A stretch of DNA of 23,623 nucleotides. Origin: Saccoglossus kowalevskii (lineage: Eukaryota > Hemichordata > Enteropneusta > Harrimaniidae). The DNA lies in the NCBI RefSeq assembly GCF_000003605.2, contig NW_003156734.1, forward strand, positions 464,337-487,959, read 5' to 3'. The position numbers were made by a program, and so were the translations under genes. Under the pieces are notes generated by a model. It was not told the origin of the DNA, did not search any database, and saw only the letters and a list, made by a program, of their open reading frames with translations. Of this stretch, positions 1-21,551 are shown piece by piece (position 1 is the first letter of the stretch; the number at the start of each line of letters is the position of its first letter).

Positions 1-141
1 CATATTAGTCTAACAAGTATTCTTTATGATAACAATTTATGTCAAATAATGGTTGCCAAGATGGCTGAGTGATAAAGTATTATGTTATGGTCGTGTAGAC
101 GTGTAGATATTTGTAAGACACTGCTTATATCAATTGTCCAG
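1..141 (+). other. intron of the ABCC gene upstream of the first visible exon
   Basis: AT-rich sequence with no coding signal. It ends in TTGTCCAG at 134-141, the acceptor for the exon at 142. The preceding exons lie outside the window. Confidence 0.7.
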
Positions 142-10372
<10,231 letters not shown>

Positions 10373-11465
10373 TAACTTTGTATTTATAATTGGAATTTAT
10401 GTTCTTCATTGTATACTCAAATTGCAATACTGACTCAGAGGCTGTGTCATATTACATTTTACAAAATCAAAAAGTTGTGTAATTATTATTGTAAATTATA
10501 TTGATGAGACGTATTTATCATATAACGTCGCCGACCATGTAGTTTGTAATCAATAAGTTGACAGATATTACAATGTATCAGAAATTGTTCGTGCTATTTA
10601 CGTAAAAAAACATTCATTCTACAATACGATCGATATAACGCCGTGTTTAACTACTTTGTTTTGTTGATTCTAGAAGGTAATTCAATAATACGTATTCCCT
10701 GCGTGTTGAATGGAGTTGTCACTGTCGCATCAAAATTAATGTAATTGATTGTTGATTTGCTCTAGCATACATGTCAAGAGTTTGTTCATACAGACTCATA
10801 CTTCATTTTCGTTTTCTATTGACTATTTAATGTATACCAACAATTGACATGTTTTAAGCAACTTTATTTTTGTTGCCCGTTCTAAATGTATTGATTATCA
10901 GAAAGTTTTGACCCAACTATACTTGTTATACGTTCCGAGTTCATATGCAGTTCTTTTTATTGTGAACAGTTTTTGATATCGAATTTTATGTTGAGCAGAT
11001 GAAAATATGCGTTCAAAATAATCCAGAAAATGCTTTGATAACTTAATTCATCGGACAGTATTTTTCAAAATGTACTTAACTGCTGATTTTGTTAAACAGT
11101 ATTCACTTCATATGCTTTCAAATAAACTAATAAAAGTAAGCTTAGAAAGATCTCCACGGGTATTGAGGGCATGAAGTACGAATAATAAGTACTGTATTTA
11201 GTATAGTAGAAGCACACTCGCAATATTGTGTTTATTGCTTGCACAATCAAGTATGAAGTATGTATTATTTTGACCACATTTTTGAGCAGATGTGCCTCTA
11301 ATAGAACAATTACGGCATTTAAAAATATAACTGCAATATAGCAAGAGCAATTATAAATAATCAATGAAATCATGACAACATATGATAATGTGATATTTAT
11401 TATATCTTATCCGACAACACAATTAGTACTAATTGCATGTCCCTATTTGTAACAGAACTTGCATG
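10373..11465. other. 3' flank of the ABCC gene, no gene seen
   Basis: AT-rich sequence after the ABCC stop. It should include the 3' UTR. A hydrophobic open frame on the - strand at 11092-11373 has no recognisable domain and looks like AT-rich chance. No RNA gene or mobile element was recognised. Confidence 0.5.
11121..11134 (+). promoter_or_regulatory. candidate poly(A) signals of the ABCC gene
   Basis: Two overlapping AATAAA hexamers (11121-11126 and 11129-11134) about 750 bases after the stop. They are the first clear canonical hexamers I noticed downstream of the gene, so they could mark its 3' end; variant signals nearer the stop cannot be excluded. Confidence 0.3.
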
Positions 11466-12500
11466 CATTTGCATATTATTGGGACCACATGAACATATAT
11501 AGTCATCTGATACACTTGACATATCTCTAGTATGATGCTTCAATATAACACTGAATGCGCATTCCTAAAGTGCCTGAGATATAGTTATGCATATCAATGA
11601 GGTTATATATATTATATGAACATGTGGTATGTTAGTCATATCTCTTGTCGTTTATTATAACACTGGATGCATGTCATCTGCAGTAGTGTCGAAAGAATAC
11701 AGTTATGCATATTAATTAGAATACATGACCATAAATGGTTATCTGATATGTTAGTCGTTATCTGATGCTAATCTCCTATCAAATGCCTGTATTGTAGCAT
11801 GTCCTTACCTGTAAAAGTGATTACAATATTTCACTTATACGAGATCACATGAACCCATTTATATGATAGGTAATTAATATACATGGATTATCCAACAACA
11901 CCTACTTTCAATGGTACTCAAGATATTTACATACATTGGTTAATTTATGCAAATTCGGAATTAGTAAGCACATAATTAACTCTCAACATGTATATGGCTT
12001 ACCCCAGAGCACCTATGTGCGAAGTTACAGTGATGTTCGGGAAAAGCTAAAAATTTGGTAACTAATATGCAAATTGGGCAATTAATATGCACATATTACA
12101 AACTAATTAGGTTTGCACATTGTTATAAACCATTTAACTATTAATTTTCATTGAATTCTGTTTAATAGTCCTTAAGAAAAAAGTAAAAAGGCTTTTCATT
12201 GGCTAATTTATATGCAAAACAGATCATTAATATGTACGTATTTCAACCCAAAACTAATCAGGTCTACACATTATCCGAGGGCACCTAGGTTCCAAGTTTT
12301 ATTAAAATCTGTAGAATTGAACAAGAGAAACAAAGGAAAATACTTAAAATTGGCTAATTAATAAGCAAATTAGGTAATTGATATGTATGAATTTCAATCA
12401 AAAACTAAGGCCGTCTGATACTTGGTTCTTGAGATATCAGTACAACAGACAGACACACACGTACATACATACATCATTACAGACACAACAGCCACAAAGA
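11466..12500 (+). repeat. degenerate tandem array of about 118-150 bp units
   Basis: Recurrent blocks show a period near 118-120 bp in the left half: AGTTATGCATAT at 11583 and 11701, CATATCTCT at about 11519 and 11637, TATAACACTG at 11544 and 11656, and CACATGAAC near 11486 and 11846 (360 bases, three periods). In the right half a unit opening TTGG(T/C)TAATTTATGCAAA-like starts at about 11936, 12055, 12199 and 12350, with spacings of 119, 144 and 151. The last unit runs into GGTTCTTGAGATATCAG and a short CAGACA/CATA tract at about 12448-12480. Decay is heavy, so the array is old. It may be a satellite or the tandem core of a non-autonomous element. Confidence 0.65.
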
Positions 12501-13492
12501 CTCCCATTGTGCGCTTATCACACGCGAGTCAAAATGATTTTTACCGCATTTAAAAGGTAAAATGTGATCTGCAATGAGAAACATAGATACAAGTGTCAAA
12601 GTACACGAGTCCCATTGATAAGGAAGCAATGATGTTTCAATTTACCGAATAGTTTAAATGTCTGCCATACGACCAAAATGTATATTGAATTATATCACAT
12701 ATCTATATCATTCGGTAGGGGCATCCTGAATTTGACTTCAGATCACACTCAAACTGTTGAAATTGGGTTTATACTAGTATCCTAAGAGAATATATTATAA
12801 TTGTGGTCATGGTGCCCTCGGAGTGACTCGAAGTTGTAAAACAGTAATCCAATCACAGTCATTCAATTGAGCGATAATGTATGCGACTTCTCCCCCGTTC
12901 GAGTTATAGTAGTTTGGTGGCGTTTCCTGTTTGATAGCCTGTACGCTCGGGCGTACTCCTTGCCCAGCACTTTAGTTACCTTATCCTTGTCGCACAGTAT
13001 GGTATATTATTGTGTGTTGCCTATCACTCTTTCCAATAGGCGAGCACATAAGACATGGCTGTGTTTGAAAAACAAATCGTGTTGCCTGATTCTAGTATGA
13101 AATTTAGCAAGTTACTCACTTCCTAAAATTAACTGATTTATTATGACAGCAGTAAGAATAGATACATTATAAATCAAACAAGTCTAGTAAGTCACCGTAA
13201 AATACAATTACAAAGACAATGTCAAAACACACATAGTCTTAATGCCATGAATTGCACGTTACGAGAAATAAGCTGTGCGAACGCAATTGATTCGTTGTCA
13301 TAAATACATACATTAAATTGCTTTGTATTGGCATTGGCTCAAATAAAAGTATGATAATCAACTGTGAATGAAATATATATCTAAGTAATAAGTAATCTTG
13401 GAGTCCATTTTGAAACTGATGGTGATTTGGGGCACTATATTTTATCAGATTTGTGAGTCAGTTTTCTTTGCACCTTATCGCATTTATTTAGT
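12501..13492. other. intergenic, no gene seen
   Basis: No coding signal that I trust. A 77-codon open frame at 12867-13100 (+) shows no domain. The 12-base block GGTGCCCTCGGA at 12811 is the exact inverse complement of a block in the tandem array near 12274-12285, and may mark a lone inverted unit. Confidence 0.5.
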
Positions 13493-13676
13493 AAAATTCG
13501 GACTCTATTGGATAAAACGCTACAATGAAATTAGTACATGCATTTGTGACATCGAGATTAAACTACTGTAATATTATAATTTATATCCCCCAATTACAGC
13601 TAGACAAACTACAATCTGTTCAAAATGCAGCAGCCAGACTCTGACCACATTACATCCACACTTTCATTATTCGTAT
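13493..13676 (+). mobile_element. L2/CR1-like LINE fossil, C-terminal part of ORF2
   Basis: Translation gives KIRTLLDKTLQ, then in another frame VHAFVTSRLNYCNIII and LDKLQSVQNAAARL, then in a further frame DHITSTLSLF. These match in order the conserved post-RT region of L2/CR1 elements (VHAFVTSRLDYCN, LQRVQNAAARL, DHITP). At least two frame changes and a small deletion show it is an old fragment. It differs in family from the LINE at 4010-5520, which has NLAVRI and LGWPTI in this region. A short ATT tract follows at about 13672-13690. Confidence 0.8.
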
Positions 13677-14517
13677 TATTATTATTATTACTGATTGAAT
13701 ATAATTGATGTTGGGTATATTAATATATATTGAATTACATATGTTGATATAGGAGCCCTGTCACAATTAAAACATACAGATTTGAGCAATATATCAATGC
13801 TATTAATGCTTAAAGAAATACCTTCTTTGATATTACATTATATGACTTTGTTAGTTTTATGATCACAATCACACACGACACTTTACAGAAATAGAAATCA
13901 ATGACTGAAATGATGGCTAATACGTGATTGCCATTTCTACACTTTCCATTATATTAGAATATACACACAAACAAAACGACAGTTCGCGTTAACGTCTGAT
14001 GTCATTTACTCTGAATAGTTGACATGATTTACTCATAAAATTGTAATCATGTCAGATGACAAGCTTTTAACTCATTAAACTGTCATAGAATCCCCGCAGT
14101 GAGATCCATCTAACTATGTGCTGCGCATATAAACCCCCTGACTGTTTGCATTGAGCTTCTTAAATATTGTAGTTCTTTGTTGTACTTGTGGATTATTTTT
14201 CGTTTGCTTTATGTTCTTACACTCGCAAGTATGAATTTGAGTATCGTTATTTATTGTTATTCTATAAAACCAATATGTACCCTAAACGCAGAAACTAACA
14301 TAACGCTGTTCTCCAATATAATATCAATGATTTGCTCTTTACTTAAAACGTAGCAGTTTCATTAATGTTTTGTCTAGTACTATACTAGTTCTCATACTCT
14401 ACTGTACAGATTCCAACTGTTATTCCGCTTCGTTCACTAGTATAAATATAATTCGTTATTTTAATTTTAATTGGAATCATTAATCTACAATTGAATGTAT
14501 TAAATGCGAACATTTAA
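13677..14517. other. intergenic between LINE fossil and TRPC 3' end, no gene seen
   Basis: AT-rich, with a short ATT tract at the left edge. A TATA-like CATATAAACCCCC at about 14126 has no gene following it. Nothing else recognised. Confidence 0.45.
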
Positions 14518-14523
14518 TTTATT
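14518..14523 (-). promoter_or_regulatory. candidate poly(A) signal of the TRPC-like gene
   Basis: AATAAA on the - strand, about 270 bases beyond the proposed stop of the TRPC-like gene. It is the first canonical hexamer seen after that stop and fits a short 3' UTR. Confidence 0.35.
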
Positions 14524-14794
14524 GTTAATAATATAATAATTCTGTGAACGTTTTATTCTAATAGAAAACACATAATTTCAGTGGAAAATGTTTGTTTTTC
14601 ATATTCAGCACCACCACCACCAACAATAACAACATCGACCACTTGATTGGTGTACATTCATATTCAATTCACAAATTCGTTGTAGTTTACAGATACAGAC
14701 AATAAATTCATTTATGTCAAACGAACTTTCATTCCCTTTTCCCGAAGTGGGATTTCAATTTAGTTTTCTTGATTCCATCACACAATTCCACATT

Positions 14795-15547
14795 TTAATA
14801 TTTCGTTTTGCATGCTATCAAGTTTGTTTGGTTGTCAGTCGCTTCAAACTTCTGTTTTAAATACTCGTATATAATTCGTCTAAGGACCTATAAAAGAATT
14901 TTCAACAGAATATAATAATAAAGCATTATTGAATAATAATGTAATTGTATCTCTGCTTGGCTTTAATGCCAGAATTAATTTAATTACACAGAAACAACAT
15001 TACTCATTCTTAGTACATAGACAGATACGTTGTAACTTCATTTAGTAACATTTTGGAATGTCGAACCTTTCTATAGACATATGATAAAATGATATTGTAC
15101 CAGTTGTAGAAATTGTGAGGGGGGCATTAAGAGATGATAATTAAATGTGCATTCAACCATATAATAAATTATTATATATCAGTTGGTTTTACTTCATACT
15201 GAAAGACTAACCTTATCATAATCGCTCACTCCTATGACTGTTATTCTTGTGGTTTTCTGTAAACAAGTGTAACTTGTATCATATAAGCAAGTAACAATGC
15301 GAATTGCCGCGGCTGTGAGTTTGAATGCTTCTTGTGAGTTTATTTGTTTGTAACGTAAAAACTAACTTTTACGACTTGTATTTGAAAATGTGTTGATATC
15401 TACCTGTTTTTCTATTGGCAAACTACGGATAACACAGTTCTTTATGAACTCGAACACATTGTAAGGTGGTGGTAATGCGAGTGAATACTGTGAATACTGC
15501 ATAGTTACGCTCGTGCACGCATACACCCATTCTATATCATTGTCATT
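14795..15547 (-). other. TRPC-like gene exons 7-8: TRP box and C-terminus
   Basis: Exon 7 (15547-15404) follows the acceptor TTCATAG and reads NDNDIEWVYACTSV, then SLALPPPYNVFEFIK. This lines up with the TRPC block that follows S6 (IEWKFARTKL, then TLPPPFN and a lysine-rich end). Exon 8 (14887-14795) follows TTCTTTTATAG and reads VLRRIIYEYLKQKF, then a stop; it resembles the short basic helix VMRNLVKRY of TRPC proteins. Exon 6 ends in phase 0 at a strong GTAAGT donor, as both exons require. The W of the TRP box is kept, but K, F and R are replaced. Exon 7 is well supported; exon 8 is shorter and less certain. Confidence 0.8.
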
Positions 15548-18500
15548 CTATGAACAATAGAAGTATATTAGCATGCGTCTATGTGTTATTTCATAAAAGA
15601 ATATATGCCTCTATAATAATCTAGAACATTAGGTGTGTATCATCAGGCTCTTAGGTGTTAAAGGAATTAATACATTTATTATTATTATATTTTATTTTAT
15701 TCGAACTAAATCTGTATTTCTAACACTAACAATAATTCAGATTCTATATCGTTTTTTCAAATAGTGTTATAACATAACGCCTAAATGACTACTGTAGTAT
15801 CACACGGTGTTGGAATAACCTATGTGATTTTTTGATTATTCTTATTCTTCCTACACTTATGTAACTAGACTATTGTCAACGATAGTTTTCATAGTTTAAT
15901 TGGCAAAGTACCTTATCGACAGTATGCACGTCCTGATTGAACAGCTTGAATAACAAACGAGGGTAGAAATACCTTCGTAAAATAATCTGTTCACGAAACA
16001 GTGTCTCTAAGTAAATGCACGTGTGGCCTCTAATTCAATTTACTTCATAACTGCAAGTAATAAACGACCGTCCGCACAAATTATATGAGCTCAACACTAG
16101 GTCGAATAACGCTCAAGACGTATATTAGTTTTTGTTTTGTTGCCTGGGGATCGTACTAGGATTTTGTAATACCTGGTGTTATAAATTATGCGTAGCATGT
16201 GCGGTTCGGTGCGGGCATCTTGTGGCTGAAAGTATTTTTATAGTACAGTTTGCCGATAATCGTGTAGTATCATAAAAGTCAGAAGAGTAGAAACAATAAA
16301 ATAAATCTAATTTTTTAAAATTCGCATTCAACTTCCTGTGGTATTATTATAATTCAATTTGACTATAATAATTTATTGGAGATATATAATATACTTTGTA
16401 GAATTTATATATGCGGTTTTGCATCAGCACATTCTGTTGAATGTTGATAAAGACATTCAGGTACTTACATAGATTTTGGCATATGTATTGGTCATCATGG
16501 CTATATAGATATTAAGTAGGCCAAGAATCACTACTCCACAGTACAAGGCATACATCATCATACCATAGGAAGCTACTATTTTCAGAGAAGTCTGGGTTGT
16601 ATAGAAGCGACACTGTGTATCATCGCTGTTATGTGTTGAAGAATCTGTCTTATTGAGCGAACATCCAAGTGTCAGTGACTCCCCCGAATTTATTCTACTG
16701 AATTCATGGATACCAAAAAGCGACCAAAGTAAGCTCCAACAGGTTGATAACAAACTGAAACAAATTGTAACAATAAAATCTACATTGATGGACATTTTCA
16801 ATAACAGTGACTCAATTAATTAAACAATGAAACACATACGGAATTAATTACCTTTCAGAAAATCCTCCAAGATTCCCGTCATAGTAGAGATAATGCAGTG
16901 AAAGAGAGCAAGAAATTTGAAATACAAAGAAGACCACAAGAAAGCGAATAGAATCTTTGATTACACATTTTAGTCCAATAAGCATTGGGCCTATTGCAGA
17001 ATTCAAAAGCATAAACTCAAGCAATTGCGCACAAGAATTCAATAGACCCGTGCAACACATACAACGGAATAACGCATTGACAATAGCAGCTTCTTCGGAA
17101 TCACCTTCAAAGCATAAACAGACTAGATATAATAGAATCTGTACATCATATATACACACAACAACAGCCATATTAGTGCCACCATACATGTTTGTTAAAA
17201 CATTCAAAATACCCCTTAACTTCATGTCTGTGATCAGCTTTAGGGTCATACCCACTCCATAAAGCATGTACATTACACACACTAATACCCACAATGGACC
17301 ATTGACAAGTAGTGATGTCATGTCAGAAGATAACACCTTATTTATGATGCATAAATATAAAATGATGTATCCCACTTGTGCGAAAAAATGCATCATTATC
17401 ATTGTACTCAGGTTCTTCAAAGATTTGCTGAATCTAGTTGACGGCAAGATGAGATACAATACGGCAGTTACTGGTTGTAACAATCCGTAAACCAGAAGTG
17501 CGTAGAGTAATGTCAGACTATAACTTCTGAACACTTCATAACCTTGATACCATATACTCGCTAGCACATGTTGACACCTGGAATCTGCTACAAACTGTAA
17601 TTTAAAACGCAACATAAATCGACCAATAAAGTATCACGTTGAGCATAACTAAAATCTTATTTTCAGCAGTTTGTTCTGTTGTCGGGTATTAGATACATGT
17701 TAAGTATTCAGAAATTCAGTTTCTAATGTAACTCGACACTGATATCTAATTAAAAAACATGTTCTACTCGCTTGGTATAAAATGAACTATATCCACTACT
17801 TCACTAGTTTAACAACTACTAATATACAAAATAATAGACAAATCAATTTGTAAAATGTCAATGAAAAATCACCTTTTTCGCCCGGACTTCTATGGCCTTT
17901 TCTAACATAAGCAATTTGTTTTGTGGCGGTTCAGCATTGGCTGGATTTGGCTTTCCGTGTAAAAGTAACAACACCTCTTCATTTGTAGTACATTTACTCA
18001 GGAGTTCAACAGCAAAATTTTCCAGCTTCTCTAATATAACATTATATTCACCCTGAAATTTTCAATTTTTGCACCCATAGATTACAAACTGTTACTACCT
18101 GAAGAGTGTGTGTCACGTGAACACGTCAGGCTACTCGACCTTCAATCATTGAGTATTACTGATTTATTCCTATGATCATACGTATATGTTTGATCGATTT
18201 TCTTCCACAATATATTTGTAATATATATTAAAACAATGAAGAATTACTCACCCTAAAATATTCATTATCAAACATTCCGTCCGACAATTTATGAATCTCA
18301 CCAATCAGTTGTAATGTAGTGCGTAGAGGGTCATCACTTGTAAGTGATATGTACGACGGACTGGATAGACCATGGTAAAAATTAGTCATCTGTAGAGAGA
18401 AGTTCAATTCTCTTCTCATTTCTTTATCTGAAAGAAAACAGTAAAAATTATTTCCTGCTGCGCATTTCGTGTAACAGATTATGTCAAATGAATTCACTCA

Positions 18501-19470
18501 TAAATTTACTTTTTATATAAAACACTTACTAGTAATTGTATCAATTTTTAACAACTTTGCTCCGTGGTCCAGCAGTAACTTGATCATTAGAAAATGATCT
18601 TGTTTTGCTGCCTGTAGTAAGCCAGTTGTAGAGATACTGTTTTTTATTATGCCCAGATTTAGATCCAAATCTCTCGCCTCCTGTCAATTAATTCATGAAA
18701 ATACACATGTGGTTAGATCAACAAGCGCTTTATTATAGTTCTACAGTCTTGTATTATTGGTGAATAATATAATTTCCATACTGTGTGTGGAATTAGTACT
18801 GGTAAATTTTAAAAATGAAAATTCTAAATATATAAAACATTAATATCGTGTATTGTCATTGACGACTGCTGGTGGGATAAATAATGCATAAACAATTGTG
18901 TAGCTGTGTAGGGTATCTTTTAATATTTTTAAACGACATACAGATAATATGCAGGGCCATAAAGTCAATCTATCAAACTACATAGACAACACAATACCGA
19001 GAATGACAAGTCATTGTTCAGTCACAATATGCTTAGAAATTATTGTGATGCTCCAACGTATTAACGTATATTGTATGTAATAACCTTGTCAAGTAAATCA
19101 ATATACGCGGCGAAACAGATGAATGATAATGACTACTATCGACCTTATATGAATGGAGATTGATTTCTCACTGCTACGCAGATTGTACGGCTTGTCCATT
19201 TCACACATGAAATGGAGTTATACTGGTTGTCTAACTGTAAGTGTACATGTTTCAGTCTCTGTATACATGACATTAGGTTAATAAGCTGACTAAAGAATTA
19301 TTTTTTATAATTATAGATTGTTTCCATACCTTAATAAAAGCTTCAACTTGTTCAACATTCCCTTCTTCAACTAGATGTACCAGCTTTTCGTCCGAGGCAT
19401 TTATGTTTCCCTCATTTTCCGGGCTGAATACGTCCTTTAATATCCCAATTTCCGGAGAAACAGACCCCAT
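14795..19470 (-). CDS. TRPC-like transient receptor potential cation channel
   Basis: Eight exons on the - strand, 637 codons plus TAA: 19470-19330, 18680-18530, 18427-18252, 18052-17873, 17594-16852, 16754-16469, 15547-15404, 14887-14795. All donors are GT, acceptors AG, and phases agree. Domains: ankyrin-like segment about 29-90 (TGLLQAAKQDHFLMIKLLL), TRP_2 domain with YHGLSSPSYISLTSDDP at 115-131, pre-S1 motif FVADSRCQHVLASIWYQG at 217-234, six membrane segments (about 280-302, 316-337, 357-377, 389-411, 432-453, 525-550), pore helix STCWSLLWSLFGI 467-479, S6 ending NIYIAMMTNTYAKIY 545-559, TRP-box region IEWVYAC 564-570, and a short C-terminus. The ATG at 19470 follows an in-frame TAA. 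Known: TRPC subunits form tetrameric plasma-membrane cation channels downstream of phospholipase C. Odd: only about 216 residues precede the pre-S1 motif, roughly 100 fewer than usual. Another TRP subfamily is unlikely given TRP_2. Confidence 0.93.
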
Positions 19471-21551
19471 TATGAGTATATCTTGACTTTAGTCAGAAAT
19501 CACAGCTGTCTTATGAGTGACAAACAGCCCTGCAATTACAGTGTATTTAATCACATTTATGAGTCGTTCTATAGTTCTTTATTCCGAGGCATATTGTGTT
19601 CCTGTCATCTGTATCGAGTGACTTGATTGGCCAATTTCGAATCACTGTGCGCGTACTGATATTCGCCTGGTGTTTATACGTGTCTCACTGATATTGAATG
19701 TTCCCCGTGTGATCTCATGATTGTCTAGTCTACGTATAATGTATATGCCCGAATATTAAATCTATTTGTACAGTTTATTATTTTCGCTTGTTATATTCAA
19801 ATAGATATTATTTTCATAACTTTCGTCGTGTCCCTAGTTCACTGCTTACAATAAGTTGTACAGGGAACAATCCAGGCATTAGCTGGCTTATTTTCGATGT
19901 TTCAATCAGTAGGGTGTCAAAGAACCCACAACACGAGGTGAAGGCGTGCCTCTTATCACTTTGTGGTCGGATGCTAGCCTACCCCGTGACAGTCCCACTA
20001 TTACCGTATTTTGCAAAAATGGTTTTAAAATGTTATAAACTATAATCCTGATCATACATTAGCAGATACATGCAAATGATAATCAGTCAATCAAATCGAA
20101 GAGAGTGAGACAAAAACTGATTTATCACATAGCGATTGAAATTTATAAAAAAGAAACAATGATATAGCTGGTTACATACAATGTGACATACATATTATTT
20201 AAAACATGCTTGAACTGACCACATACAAAACTCCACGGTTTATCACCAGTTTGAGCTGCGTGTCACAGTGTCACATATAAGTGAATATGATTAATCCAAA
20301 AGACAGTGAGCCATTGAGCATGTCACAATAGAAGGTAATGGAACATGAGACATAATTAGACAATCATCATGATATTAAATATGAACTCATAAAAACGTGA
20401 CAGCCAATCTGCCTAAAGTAATAATGCTGCTTAATTATATTCGTCTTTTAATACAAAGCAAATATTAAATTAACTCGGTATAACAAGCACATTTTGCATT
20501 GTTTTCTTCTATATCTCAAAGAAGAAGAAAAATTAGCTATTAATTAACAACAATATCGAAAATGTATCTAGAAATATAAGAATTAATATTTCCACCAATG
20601 GTTAATATGACGCCTCCATTTAAAGCATGAATGGCATTAATGAAGGATGCAATGTTTAGAGCATGTATTGATTTTAAACATTGCCCAGCTATCATTTACT
20701 GACCCAAACTTCACGTATTGACCAACAAATGAGAACAGGCTATTTCAATTACCAAGTGTGTATAATATTGTAATAGTTAAAACAAAATATTGATTAGTCT
20801 TGTTTAGCAACTGTTCGTACGAGGTATGGCACGTCTAACAAGCTATTGTCTCCAACGCTGATTGCAGAATATTGTTATTATTTATTGAATATAGAAATTT
20901 GCATTGTTACTATAATTACATAAATTGATTAAAATATGAAATAACTTTTTTGAATTTGCTGAAGTTGCGGTAGTTGAAGTAATTTTCACCAAATTGTGCG
21001 ATGATTTCAAGGCAAGTCTTATCACATAATTGTGTTGATTTTGATTGTTCATATGATAACATTTTGTACCATAATACATGCTTGTGGACTAATAGAATCC
21101 CACACCCCAAGTTCCAGGAATGATATATGGTATATTGGTTTCGTATTTTCAGGTCACATGCAAACCTCGCTGCAAAACGATTTAACGTGGATTGATACCA
21201 ACATAGGGATATATTAACACCATATAAGTTATGCCGTAACGTTACTAACGACAATATATCATCTCCACAGAACGCGTTATGTTATTGCTACATTGCTCGT
21301 TGGTCATGGGATGAGGTAATGTTCCAAATGAAGGTTGAATTGTAATTTGGAAATGTAATTGTAAGCACATTACAATATGTAATACATTTTAAACTGTATG
21401 TAAAGTGAAATTTGAAATCAAAATGGATATTAAGAATGAAAACGTAACTTTTTTTACAGAAAATTAAACATAGATAAAGGGATAACAACGAATATACGTA
21501 GTTGAGGCTTTCCTCGGTCGCCCTAATTAATTTCAATATCATTCATTTACT
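19471..21551. other. TRPC-like gene 5' flank, no functional gene seen
   Basis: The promoter of the TRPC-like gene should lie in the right neighbourhood of 19471-19750, but no convincing TATA or initiator was picked out. The stretch 19850-20020 looks like a repeat (separate entry). An open frame of 112 codons at 20916-21254 (-) shows no domain and does not align with the TRPC pore region, which would be expected here if the duplicate at 21552-22093 continued. Confidence 0.45.
19850..20020. repeat. possible dispersed repeat of unknown family
   Basis: This stretch is more GC-balanced than its surroundings and contains GTCAAAGAACCCACAACACG and TGTACAGGGAACAATCCAGG. The first resembles a GTTAAAGAACCCAC-type block I recall as common in dispersed repeats of several marine invertebrates. 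The open frame across it (19788-20045, +) shows no protein domain. Family and ends are not determined; the call rests on resemblance only. Confidence 0.25.

Noticed and set aside
11092-11373. 93-codon hydrophobic open frame on -
   Set aside because: Rich in I, L, V and Y as expected from AT-rich DNA; no family motif, no splice-linked neighbours.
12867-13100. 77-codon open frame on +
   Set aside because: No recognisable domain and no supporting context.
14120-14140. TATA-like CATATAAACCCCC as a promoter
   Set aside because: No transcribed feature follows on either strand within a sensible distance.
15196-15254. Possible TRPC exon on - after the acceptor TTTACAG, reading KTTRITVIGVSDYDK
   Set aside because: Good splice signals, but no TRPC similarity. 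Exon 7 joins exon 8 in phase without it.
16457-16468. TRPC-like protein ending directly after S6 (AKIYVST, stop) with an AATAAA shortly downstream near 16373-16378
   Set aside because: The bases after Y559 form a strong GTAAGT donor, and two in-phase downstream exons with TRPC-like text were found. An intronic poly(A) isoform remains possible but is not needed.
17266-17490. Open frames on + across the TRPC pore exon
   Set aside because: They are antisense to the long TRPC exon at 16852-17594, which has clear family motifs.
20916-21254. 112-codon open frame on - downstream of the pseudo-exons, tested as an exon-5 copy
   Set aside because: It starts roughly where an exon-5 copy could lie, but no convincing match to the FVADSRCQHVLASIWYQG motif or the membrane segments was seen.
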